From contig CAJQNZ010000029.1 of assembly GCA_905479835.1 (NCBI GenBank), forward strand, positions 1 to 64,000: a stretch of DNA of 64,000 nucleotides, in the 5' to 3' direction. Origin of the DNA: an uncultured Flavobacteriaceae bacterium. Lineage in GTDB: Bacteria; Bacteroidota; Bacteroidia; Flavobacteriales; Flavobacteriaceae. This document shows, piece by piece, positions 1 to 8,081 of the stretch (within the stretch, counting starts at the first letter, position 1; each line of letters begins with the position of its first letter). The notes beneath the pieces were generated by a model. It was not told the origin of the DNA and searched no databases. It saw nothing but the letters and a program-made list of their open reading frames with translations. Made by a program: the position numbers and the translations under genes.

Positions 1-102
1 TTCATGCTGATGTAGCTTGTCATATAAGATTTCCCCTATATCTTCTTGATAAATTAGGGCAACATCTTTTGATTTGGGTATCTTAAAAGGCAATACTTTC
101 AT
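1..102 (-). CDS. AraC-family regulator, N-terminal fragment (cut by window edge)
   Basis: Reading the minus strand from the ATG at 102 gives 34 codons that begin MKVLPFKIPKS and run into the left edge without a stop. From memory this N-terminus, with a LHQHE stretch near its end, resembles cupin-type sensor domains of flavobacterial AraC-family activators; the HTH domain would lie outside the window. It is divergent from the hydroxyproline operon, the usual place for its transcriptional regulator. Identity is inferred from a short fragment and the position, so family assignment is moderate and the ligand (hydroxyproline or an intermediate) is inference. Confidence 0.6.
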   Translation of the reverse strand, partial: MKVLPFKIPKSKDVALIYQEDIGEILYDKLHQHE

Positions 103-125
103 TGTGGTGAATGTTAATTACGGCA

Positions 126-145
126 CAAATATATGCTAATATTTG
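126..145. promoter_or_regulatory. -7 box of the AraC gene inside an inverted repeat
   Basis: On the minus strand 126-133 reads TATATTTG, an exact match to the Bacteroidota -7 consensus TAnnTTTG, 24 bases before the regulator's ATG. The same bases form the left arm of an inverted repeat (CAAATAT at 126-132, ATATTTG at 139-145, 6-base spacer). An operator overlapping the regulator's own promoter is a plausible reading, not demonstrated. Confidence 0.45.
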
Positions 146-232
146 CCTAAAAACATATTTTATCGATGAAATGAAGTTAAAAAAGTATTAATAGCTGTTA
201 AAATCTAGTGATTATAAAACTAAAAACTCGTT

Positions 233-240
233 TAGCTTTG
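233..240 (+). promoter_or_regulatory. -7 promoter box of the hydroxyproline operon
   Basis: TAGCTTTG matches TAnnTTTG and lies 20 bases before the ATG of the first gene. I see no clean TTTG -33 element at the right spacing, which would fit activator dependence on the divergent AraC protein (inference). Confidence 0.5.
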
Positions 241-260
241 TAAAAAAAATATATATCAGA

Positions 261-1217
261 ATGAATATACAATGGAATGGTGTTATGCCAGCCGTGTTTA
301 CATGGTTGAAAGAGTCAAAATCTGGCTCTCTTGAAATTGACTTTGATGCAACACAAAAACAGGCTGCAGGTATTTTAAAAGTTCAAGGAAAGGGTGGTAG
401 CAGAATGAGTGGACTTGTAGGTTCTGGAACTCTGGGGGAGAATAGTTACCTGAGCACCAAGCAGCGTCTTTCCTTACTTAAATCCCTTTCTGAGGTTGCT
501 AAAGAATACAATGTTCCATTGATTAGCGGAGCAGCAGCAGAAACTAAGGAAGAGCTTGCTAAAATCGTTGAAGGACTCGCAACAGTAGGGGTTGATACGG
601 TCATGGTCATGCCACCAAAAACTAAGGGAGTTCCTTCTGAAAAAGAAATGTATGAGTATTATGCACTTTCTGAAGAAACTGCAAAAGATGTAGGTGTTAC
701 AATTATGCCTTATAACAATCCTGATGCAGCTGGTTATCATGCGCTCTCAACAGAACTTCTTAAAAGACTTTCTGTTCTTCCTAAGGTAACTGCTCTTAAA
801 ATATCGACAATAGACGTTTCAATTATTGAAACCTTGGTGTTAGAAAATAAAGATTTAAAAGTTTTGGCAGGAGTAGATACAGTCACTGTATATGCAGGAC
901 TCGCTGGAGCAAGTGGAGGGATTACAGGTGTAGGTACTATTTTCCCAAAAGCAAGTGTTACTATGCAGGAGTATGTTTTGAATAGAGAATGGGCTAAGGC
1001 AAATAAAATTTCTCAGGCTTTAAATTCTTTATCGTATTTGGATGCTCAGCCACTGCTTATGGAATATCTTAAATTTGCTATGGGAATTCATCATAATGAT
1101 GTTGCTGGAGGGCTTCGTACCTATGGCAAGAAATTAACTCAACAGCAGATTGATGATGTTCGTGCAAGATATATTCTGGCAAAAGAAAGACTTGAAGTTC
1201 TGGACTTAATAGGTTAA
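261..1217 (+). CDS. DapA-family deaminase, probable 1-pyrroline-4-hydroxy-2-carboxylate deaminase
   Basis: A 318-residue class I aldolase-fold protein of the dihydrodipicolinate synthase family. The expected Schiff-base lysine is K180 (context ALKIS) and the proton-relay tyrosine Y151 (context PYNNP); a GTLGE motif replaces the usual GTTGE. DapA proper is nearly always next to lysine biosynthesis genes; here the neighbours are an epimerase, FAD dehydrogenase and semialdehyde dehydrogenase of hydroxyproline breakdown. In that pathway a DapA paralogue removes ammonia and water from pyrroline-4-hydroxy-2-carboxylate to give 2-oxoglutarate semialdehyde. Cytosolic, first gene of a six-gene operon. 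The specific reaction rests on context; the fold and catalytic residues are seen. Confidence 0.82.
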   Translation: MNIQWNGVMPAVFTWLKESKSGSLEIDFDATQKQAAGILKVQGKGGSRMSGLVGSGTLGENSYLSTKQRLSLLKSLSEVAKEYNVPLISGAAAETKEELAKIVEGLATVGVDTVMVMPPKTKGVPSEKEMYEYYALSEETAKDVGVTIMPYNNPDAAGYHALSTELLKRLSVLPKVTALKISTIDVSIIETLVLENKDLKVLAGVDTVTVYAGLAGASGGITGVGTIFPKASVTMQEYVLNREWAKANKISQALNSLSYLDAQPLLMEYLKFAMGIHHNDVAGGLRTYGKKLTQQQIDDVRARYILAKERLEVLDLIG

Positions 1218-1289
1218 TCCTTTCAAATATTCAAAAGAACTAGTTTGAAAACCAGTAAATTAAAAAAACATTATAAAAAATAAGCAAGG

Positions 1290-2873
1290 ATGATTACAGG
1301 AAAAAATTACATCGGAAATACATTGTCTGCTAAAGGGCAAAAGACTTATAAAACATTTAACCCTCAATTAAATATAGAAAATGATTCTCTTTTTGTTGAG
1401 GCTACAACTGAAGAAATAGCAAAAGCAGTTTTATTGGCTAAAAATGCGTATAAAGAATTTAGTAAAATTTCTGGAATTAGAAAAGCAGTTTTTTTAAATG
1501 CAATTGCTGATGAAATATTAGTGCTTGATGAAGAATTAATCAAAGTATATTGTTCTGAAACTGGTTTGCCAGAAGGGAGAGCAAGAGGAGAAAGAGGAAG
1601 AACAGTTGGTCAATTACGTACTTTTGCAAAATTGATAGAAGAAGGTTCTTGGGTAGAAGCAACTATAGATACAGCTCAACTAGATAGACAACCAATGGCT
1701 AGACCAGATGTAAGAAAAATGATGATTCCATTAGGTCCAGTTGTTGTATTTGGTGCAAGTAATTTTGCTTTAGCATATTCAACTGCTGGAGGAGATACTG
1801 CAGCTGCATTGGCTTCTGGTTGTCCAGTAATTGTTAAATCTCATCCAATGCATGCTGGAACAGGTGAACTCGTTGCATCTGCAATAAGTAAAGCAGCGAT
1901 AAAAACGGGAATGCCAAATGGTGTTTTTTCAAATTTAAATAGTAGTGGAATTGAAGTAGGAACGAAATTAGTGAGTCATCCTGATGTAAAAGCAGTAGGT
2001 TTTACTGGAAGTATTCGTGGAGGTAGAGCATTATACGATCTTGCTGCTCAAAGAGACGAGCCAATCCCAGTATTTGCAGAAATGGGAAGTATCAATCCAG
2101 TAATTATCTTGCCAAATGCGTTGCAGAATAGAGGAGAAGCATTAGCAAAAACGTATGCAAGTTCTATTACCTTAGGAACAGGTCAATTTTGTACAAATCC
2201 TGGCTTGATATTAGGAATTAAAGGGGAAGAACTCTCTAGTTTTATTACCAATTTATCTAAAGATATTTTAGAAATTCATCCTACATCTATGTTGCATCCT
2301 AATATTCTTGGAGCATTTGAACAAAATAAATCAACGGTTTTATCTCAAGATAAAATTAATGTAACAGCAGCATATTCTGATGAAGTTCAATCTAATTATG
2401 CTAAGCAAGTTGTTGCAACTGTTGATGGATCTACATTTTTAGAAAATACAAAATTGCATCAAGAAGTTTTTGGCCCTTTTTCAATGGTTGTTCAATGTGA
2501 TAATTCGGATGAATTAGAAGAAATTATTTCTAGATTAGAAGGGCAGTTGACAGGAACTGTAATTGGAGATAATGGTGAAGTTTCAAAATATTCAAATATA
2601 GTTTCAGCCTTGCAAGATAGAGTAGGAAGAGTTATTTATAATGGAGTTCCAACAGGAGTTGAAGTATGTCCTTCAATGGTTCATGGAGGTCCATATCCAG
2701 CATCAACTGATAGTAGATTTACAGCAGTTGGAGTGAATTCAATCAAGCGTTGGGTACGACCATTTAGTTATCAAGATTGGCCAAATGATTTGTTACCGAA
2801 TGAATTAAAAAATGAAAATCCATTAGAAATTTTAAGGCAAGTAAACGGGGAATTAACAACCAATAAAATTTAA
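1290..2873 (+). CDS. 2-oxoglutarate semialdehyde (2,5-dioxovalerate) dehydrogenase
   Basis: A 527-residue NAD(P)-dependent aldehyde dehydrogenase. Catalytic cysteine C301 sits in a GQFCTNPG motif and the general base E264 in FAEMGS; a GFTGS cofactor loop precedes them. The sequence type matches the long KGSADH class (about 520 residues) that oxidises 2-oxoglutarate semialdehyde to 2-oxoglutarate at the end of hydroxyproline, sugar-acid and glucarate pathways. It follows the deaminase by 72 bases and is followed after 4 bases by the DUF885 peptidase. With the deaminase upstream and the epimerase downstream, hydroxyproline is the likely source of its substrate. Confidence 0.88.
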   Translation: MITGKNYIGNTLSAKGQKTYKTFNPQLNIENDSLFVEATTEEIAKAVLLAKNAYKEFSKISGIRKAVFLNAIADEILVLDEELIKVYCSETGLPEGRARGERGRTVGQLRTFAKLIEEGSWVEATIDTAQLDRQPMARPDVRKMMIPLGPVVVFGASNFALAYSTAGGDTAAALASGCPVIVKSHPMHAGTGELVASAISKAAIKTGMPNGVFSNLNSSGIEVGTKLVSHPDVKAVGFTGSIRGGRALYDLAAQRDEPIPVFAEMGSINPVIILPNALQNRGEALAKTYASSITLGTGQFCTNPGLILGIKGEELSSFITNLSKDILEIHPTSMLHPNILGAFEQNKSTVLSQDKINVTAAYSDEVQSNYAKQVVATVDGSTFLENTKLHQEVFGPFSMVVQCDNSDELEEIISRLEGQLTGTVIGDNGEVSKYSNIVSALQDRVGRVIYNGVPTGVEVCPSMVHGGPYPASTDSRFTAVGVNSIKRWVRPFSYQDWPNDLLPNELKNENPLEILRQVNGELTTNKI

Positions 2874-2877
2874 AAAA

Positions 2878-4599
2878 ATGAAATATTTAAAGATTGTATG
2901 CGTGTTATTTGTTTTGTCGGTAGTTAGTTGTCAGAACAAGGATTCTTCATCGACATTAAATACTATTATTACCGAATATCAAGATTATGAATCTTATGAT
3001 AAAGATGAATATCCTTTAGGAATTTATACCAAAGAATATTATAAATCTAATGCTGAATATGCTCAAGAAACCATAGATAAATTAAGTAAAATTAATAAAG
3101 ATGATTTAAGCGAGACAGATAAAATATCTTTGGATTTACTGAGGTTTAATTTAAAAGATCAAATTGCATATTATGAATTTGAACAATATTTAAATCCATT
3201 GCTTTCTGATGCTGGTTTTCATAGCAGTTTAACATACAATGTGAAAGCAATTACAAATTATGAAGATGCTAAAAAGTATTTGAATAAATTAAATGCAATT
3301 CCTGAATATGTAAATCAACATTTTGTAAATCTACGAGAGGGACTCGAAAAAGGAGTTTCTCAGCCTTTGATAATTTTTAAAGGATATGAATCAACGTATG
3401 ATAAAAATATTGTTGAGAATTACGAGAATAGTTATTACTACATGCCATTTAAAAGCCTTCCTGAAGACTTGTCAGATGAGGTAAGAGATTCTATTTTAAA
3501 TGCAGCAAAAACAGCAATTGAAGAAAGTGTTACACCAGAATTTAAGAGAATTAAGCAATTTTTTGAGACTGAATATTTTCCGAAAACTCGAACAACTTTA
3601 GGTGTTTCTGAGACTCCAAACGGAAAAGAGTTTTACCAAGACAGAATCAATTTTTACACAACGAGTACTCAATATTCAGCAGATGATATTCATAAAATCG
3701 GTTTAAGTGAAGTTGCAAGAATTAAAGTAGCAATGGAACAGATTATTAAGGATTTAGAATTCAAAGGATCTTTTGCCGAATTTTTCCAATTTTTAAGAAC
3801 AGATGAACAATTCTATCCAAAAACGGGAGAGGAATTATTAATGATTGCTCGTGATATGGCAAAACGTGCCGATGCACAATTGCCAAGGTTTTTTAAAACA
3901 TTGCCACGCAAACCTTATGGAGTTGCGAAAGTTCCAGATGCAATAGCTCCAAAGTATACAACAGGAAGGTATATTGGTACAGCCAAAGGCAGTAAAGATC
4001 CAGGATATTATTGGGTAAATACGTATAATTTATCAAGTAGAACTTTATACACAATGCCATCTTTAACGGTTCATGAAGCCGTTCCTGGACATCACTTACA
4101 AGGAAGTCTGAATAATGAATTAGGAGATAGTATTCCGCAATTTAGAAAGGATTTGTACTTGTCTGCTTATGGAGAAGGATGGGGATTATATTCTGAATTT
4201 TTGGCTGATGAAATGGGAATGTATACCACACCTTATGAGAAATTTGGTCAGTTGACTTATGAGATGTGGCGCGCTTGTCGTTTAGTCGTTGATACAGGAA
4301 TTCATGCTAAAAATTGGACTCGAGAACAAGTAGTAGAATATATGGCTTCGAATACTGCACTTTCATTACACGAAATAAATACAGAAACAGACCGATATAT
4401 TTCTTGGCCTGGACAAGCATTGTCTTATAAAATTGGTGAACTGAAAATTAGAGAATTGCGTAAAAAAGCAAAAGAGCAATTAGGATCAAAGTTTGATATT
4501 CGAGAATTTCACGAAATTATTTTAGAACAAGGAACCGTGACATTGGCAATTATGGAAAAAAGAGTTGACAATTATATTGAAAAAGTGAAAAATGGGTAA
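2878..4599 (+). CDS. DUF885 family metallopeptidase-like lipoprotein
   Basis: A 573-residue protein with a lipoprotein signal peptide (lipobox ending S-C18). The DUF885 hallmark HEAVPGHH is at 399-406, a zinc-peptidase-like motif, followed by an EGWGLYSEF segment that characterises the family. DUF885 members are widespread in Bacteroidota and resemble M32-type helical peptidases, but few have been characterised. Being lipidated, it probably acts in the periplasm or at the outer membrane. Its stop overlaps the start of the epimerase gene by 8 bases, so it is translationally tied to the hydroxyproline pathway. A role in releasing hydroxyproline from small peptides is inference. Confidence 0.82.
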   Translation: MKYLKIVCVLFVLSVVSCQNKDSSSTLNTIITEYQDYESYDKDEYPLGIYTKEYYKSNAEYAQETIDKLSKINKDDLSETDKISLDLLRFNLKDQIAYYEFEQYLNPLLSDAGFHSSLTYNVKAITNYEDAKKYLNKLNAIPEYVNQHFVNLREGLEKGVSQPLIIFKGYESTYDKNIVENYENSYYYMPFKSLPEDLSDEVRDSILNAAKTAIEESVTPEFKRIKQFFETEYFPKTRTTLGVSETPNGKEFYQDRINFYTTSTQYSADDIHKIGLSEVARIKVAMEQIIKDLEFKGSFAEFFQFLRTDEQFYPKTGEELLMIARDMAKRADAQLPRFFKTLPRKPYGVAKVPDAIAPKYTTGRYIGTAKGSKDPGYYWVNTYNLSSRTLYTMPSLTVHEAVPGHHLQGSLNNELGDSIPQFRKDLYLSAYGEGWGLYSEFLADEMGMYTTPYEKFGQLTYEMWRACRLVVDTGIHAKNWTREQVVEYMASNTALSLHEINTETDRYISWPGQALSYKIGELKIRELRKKAKEQLGSKFDIREFHEIILEQGTVTLAIMEKRVDNYIEKVKNG

Positions 4600-5602
4600 A
4601 TCAACATTCGTTTGTATTGATGCTCATACTTGTGGAAATCCTGTAAGAGTTATTAAAGAAGGAGGACCAATACTCGTTGGGAAAACCATGAACGAAAAAC
4701 GGCAGCATTTTTTAAAAGAATACGATTGGATTCGAAAAGGATTAATGTTTGAGCCTCGCGGACATGATATGATGAGTGGAAGTATAATCTATCCTCCACA
4801 TAATCCAGAAAATGATTTTGCTATTTTATTTATTGAGACTTCAGGCTGTTTACCAATGTGTGGTCATGGAACAATAGGAACGATTACGATTGCTATAGAA
4901 GAGCGTTTGATAATTCCTAAAGTCCCAGGAAAAATAAGAATGGAGGCTCCTGCAGGATTGGTAGAAATAGAGTATCAGCATACAGGAAATAAAGTTGATT
5001 GGGTAAAGTTAACGAATGTAAAAAGTTATTTGGCTGCTGAAAACCTCTCTGTAGATTGTCCAGAATTAGGAGAAATTACATTTGATGTTTCTTATGGAGG
5101 GAATTATTATGCAATTGTTGATCCGCAAGAAAATTTTTCTGGAGTTCATGATTTTACAGCAAGTCAAATTATTCAATATTCACAAATTGTAAGAGAAAAT
5201 ATCAATCAAAAATATCCTAATTTATTTATTCATCCTGAAAATGATACGATTCGAGATGTTACTCATATGCTTTGGACTGGTAATCCTTTAGATTTAAATT
5301 CGTCCGGAAGAAATGCTGTTTTTTATGGAGATAAAGCGATCGATAGAAGTCCTTGTGGTACAGGAACTTCAGCAAGACTAGCACAATTATATGCCAAAGG
5401 AAAACTTAAAAAGAAAGAAAAATTTATTCATGAGAGTTTTATAGGAAGTAAATTTATTGGTTGTGTTGAAGAAGAAACAACATTAGACGGAAAATTAGCA
5501 ATAATACCAAGTATACAAGGTTGGGCAAAAGTATTCGGATACAATACAATCTCAATTGATAGTGAAGATGACCCTTATGCTTTTGGATTTCAAGTTATTT
5601 AA
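4592..5602 (+). CDS. 4-hydroxyproline epimerase (proline racemase family)
   Basis: A 336-residue proline racemase superfamily protein. Both catalytic cysteines of the two-base mechanism are present: C90 in MCGHGT and C255 in SPCGTGTS. Having two cysteines argues for an epimerase or racemase and against trans-3-hydroxyproline dehydratase, which carries Thr at the second position. The position between hydroxyproline-pathway genes favours 4-hydroxyproline epimerase, converting trans-4-hydroxy-L-proline to cis-4-hydroxy-D-proline, over proline racemase. It overlaps the upstream DUF885 gene by 8 bases, and the FAD dehydrogenase starts at the very next base after its stop. Confidence 0.88.
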   Translation: MGKSTFVCIDAHTCGNPVRVIKEGGPILVGKTMNEKRQHFLKEYDWIRKGLMFEPRGHDMMSGSIIYPPHNPENDFAILFIETSGCLPMCGHGTIGTITIAIEERLIIPKVPGKIRMEAPAGLVEIEYQHTGNKVDWVKLTNVKSYLAAENLSVDCPELGEITFDVSYGGNYYAIVDPQENFSGVHDFTASQIIQYSQIVRENINQKYPNLFIHPENDTIRDVTHMLWTGNPLDLNSSGRNAVFYGDKAIDRSPCGTGTSARLAQLYAKGKLKKKEKFIHESFIGSKFIGCVEEETTLDGKLAIIPSIQGWAKVFGYNTISIDSEDDPYAFGFQVI

Positions 5603-6850
5603 ATGAGTAAAAACGTAGTTATTATTGGCGGTGGAATTATAGGATTGTGTTCTGCATACTATCTTCAAAAAGAAGGTCATCAAGTAACGATTATAGATAA
5701 GTCAAACTTTTCTAGCGGAGCATCTTATGTAAATGCTGGTTATATTACTCCGAGCCATATTATTCCTTTAGCTGCTCCTGGAATGATTACTAAAGGATTG
5801 AAATGGATGTTTAATTCTTCAAGCCCTTTTTATGTAAAACCTCGTTTAGATATAGACTTTTTAAAATGGAGTTTGGCTTTTAAAAAATCTTCAACTGCTG
5901 CTAAAGTTGAAAAAGTAATTCCTGTAATTAAAGATATTAATTTATTCAGTCGTGATTTATACGAAGCATTAAAAGCGTCAAATGAAATTAATTTTCATTA
6001 TGAGCGTAAAGGTTTGTTAATGTGTTACAAATCTGATAAGGTTGGAGAGGAAGAATGGAAGATTGGACAACGTGGAATAAAAGAAGGTTTATGTGTTAAA
6101 CACTTGACCAAAAAAGAGGTTGATGTATTGGATCCTAAAGCAAATTTAAATATAAAAGGTGCCGTTTATTTTGATTCTGATGCACATATGACACCAGATA
6201 ATTTCATGTCAGAAATGAGTACTTATTTAAAAGATAATGGTGTCATTTTTTTTTCAAATGAAGAAGTTGTTGATGTTGAAATTTCAAATAATTCTATTGC
6301 CAAAGTTAAAACCAATAAACAAGATTTTATTGTAGATGAAGTTGTGCTTTCCGCAGGAAGTTGGAGTCCGTTATTGACTAAAAAATTGGATATAAAAATT
6401 CCAATACAAGCAGGAAAAGGTTATCGAATAGACGTGGAACGAGAAACCAATATTACCATTCCAGCAATACTATGTGAAGCAAAAGTAGCTGTAACACCTA
6501 TGAATGGTTTTACGCGATTTGCAGGTACGATGGAGATAGCAGGAATAAATCATAGAATTAATCCAGTGAGAGTAAATGCAATTGCAAATGCTGCAAGTCA
6601 ATATTATGATAATTTAGAAATTAAAGGAAAGGAAAAAAAATCTGCTGCTTGTGGATTAAGACCTTGTTCTCCAGACGGATTACCATATATAGGAAAATCA
6701 TTGAAATGTAACAACTTGACTATCGCTACAGGTCATGCAATGATGGGATGGAGTTTGGGGCCTGCAACAGGAAAACTGGTTTCTGAAATTATTTCTGCAA
6801 AGAAAAGTTCATTGGATCTGGAGGCTTTTCATCCAGATAGAAAATTTTGA
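5603..6850 (+). CDS. FAD-dependent D-amino-acid dehydrogenase, probable D-hydroxyproline dehydrogenase
   Basis: A 415-residue DAO/DadA-type flavoprotein. The dinucleotide-binding GxGxxG motif is at residues 9-14 (GGGIIG), and the C-terminal FAD region has the PDGLPYIG and GHAMMGWSLGPATG blocks typical of DadA. In the pathway it would oxidise cis-4-hydroxy-D-proline to 1-pyrroline-4-hydroxy-2-carboxylate, the deaminase substrate. It begins directly after the epimerase stop, which fits obligate co-expression with the enzyme producing the D-isomer. Length is normal for DadA; generic D-amino-acid oxidation is the alternative. Confidence 0.85.
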   Translation: MSKNVVIIGGGIIGLCSAYYLQKEGHQVTIIDKSNFSSGASYVNAGYITPSHIIPLAAPGMITKGLKWMFNSSSPFYVKPRLDIDFLKWSLAFKKSSTAAKVEKVIPVIKDINLFSRDLYEALKASNEINFHYERKGLLMCYKSDKVGEEEWKIGQRGIKEGLCVKHLTKKEVDVLDPKANLNIKGAVYFDSDAHMTPDNFMSEMSTYLKDNGVIFFSNEEVVDVEISNNSIAKVKTNKQDFIVDEVVLSAGSWSPLLTKKLDIKIPIQAGKGYRIDVERETNITIPAILCEAKVAVTPMNGFTRFAGTMEIAGINHRINPVRVNAIANAASQYYDNLEIKGKEKKSAACGLRPCSPDGLPYIGKSLKCNNLTIATGHAMMGWSLGPATGKLVSEIISAKKSSLDLEAFHPDRKF

Positions 6851-6866
6851 TAAAATAGAAAAAGAT

Positions 6867-8081
6867 ATGATAGGTATAGGAGGTTCAACGGTAAAAGCAG
6901 AATTAGATAAAATTAAACCAAATGCGCATTTGGTAAAACCAATTCAAAAAGAAGAATTTCAAAAACGAATTGAAAAGGCTTGTAAACTGATGCAAAAGCA
7001 AGGAGTACAGTCTGTTTATCTTCATTCAGGAACTAGTTTGTATTATTTTACAGGCACACATTGGAATTCTAGTGAACGAATGGTTGGCGCTTTATTATTT
7101 CCAAATGGAGAATTGCATTATATCGCTCCTGAATTTGAAAAAGGAACAGTTTTAGACTTTATGGTTATAAAAGGAGAGATTCATTGTTGGGAAGAACATG
7201 AAAGTCCTTATAAATTGTTTGTTAAAATATTATCTGACAATAATGTTCTAAACGGAACTGTTTTAATCGATGAAACTACACCATTTTTTGTGTCTGATGG
7301 AATAGCAAACGTATCTTCTTTATATACATTGGAAAACGCAAAATCTATTATAACTGGATGTAGAATTATAAAGTCAGATGCAGAAATTGCAATCATGCAG
7401 CATGCGATGAATATCACATTGGAAGTTCAGAAAGCAGCAGCAAGAATTTTAAGAGTAGGTATTACTTCCAAAGAGGTTACAGATTTTATTGATCAAGCAC
7501 ATATTAAATATGGTATTCCTTCTGGCTCTTATTTTTGTATTGTTTTATTTGGAGTAGACTCTTCATTTCCGCATGGTGTTAAAACTCCAAAAAATTTGGA
7601 AATGAACGACATGGTACTTATTGATACAGGATGTGTATTGCATGATTATATTTCGGATATAACACGTACTTATGTTTTTGGGGAAGCAAATGAATTGCAG
7701 AGACATATTTGGAATGTAGAAAAGGAAACGCAACAAGCGGCTTTTGATGCTTCACAATTAGGAAAAAGTTGTAGTTCTGTTGATGATGCTTCTCGTGTAG
7801 TTTTAGAATCACACAATCTTGGACCTGATTATAAACTTCCAGGATTACCGCATCGAACAGGTCATGGAATAGGTTTAAATATACATGAGTATCCTTATAT
7901 TGTTAGAGGTAATGAAACGGTATTGGAATCAGGAATGTGTTTTAGTAACGAGCCTATGATATGTGTTCCAAATGAATTTGGAATTCGTCTTGAAGATCAT
8001 ATTTATATGACTCAAAAAGGTCCGAAATGGTTTACTGAACCTTCCTATTCTATTGACAATCCTTTTGGAATATCAATATAA
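6867..8081 (+). CDS. M24 family Xaa-Pro peptidase (prolidase/aminopeptidase P-like)
   Basis: A 404-residue pita-bread metallopeptidase. All five metal ligands can be placed: D253, D264, H333, E362 and E376, in the usual DTG, DITRTY, GHGIGLNIHE, SNEP and RLEDH contexts. The N-terminal half is a creatinase-N-like domain. There is no signal peptide, so it is cytosolic. M24 enzymes cleave bonds beside proline, and in this operon the natural guess is X-Pro or X-Hyp dipeptides from collagen, feeding free hydroxyproline to the downstream enzymes. It is the last gene of the operon; its 3' end overlaps the tail of the opposite-strand fusion gene by 9 bases. Confidence 0.88.
   Translation: MIGIGGSTVKAELDKIKPNAHLVKPIQKEEFQKRIEKACKLMQKQGVQSVYLHSGTSLYYFTGTHWNSSERMVGALLFPNGELHYIAPEFEKGTVLDFMVIKGEIHCWEEHESPYKLFVKILSDNNVLNGTVLIDETTPFFVSDGIANVSSLYTLENAKSIITGCRIIKSDAEIAIMQHAMNITLEVQKAAARILRVGITSKEVTDFIDQAHIKYGIPSGSYFCIVLFGVDSSFPHGVKTPKNLEMNDMVLIDTGCVLHDYISDITRTYVFGEANELQRHIWNVEKETQQAAFDASQLGKSCSSVDDASRVVLESHNLGPDYKLPGLPHRTGHGIGLNIHEYPYIVRGNETVLESGMCFSNEPMICVPNEFGIRLEDHIYMTQKGPKWFTEPSYSIDNPFGISI

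Noticed and set aside
261-1217. Calling the first gene dapA (lysine biosynthesis).
   Set aside because: Context is a catabolic operon, and the motif GTLGE and neighbouring genes fit the hydroxyproline deaminase better.
4592-5602. Trans-3-hydroxyproline dehydratase or proline racemase.
   Set aside because: Both catalytic cysteines are present, which excludes the dehydratase; the neighbours are those of 4-hydroxyproline, not of proline racemase.
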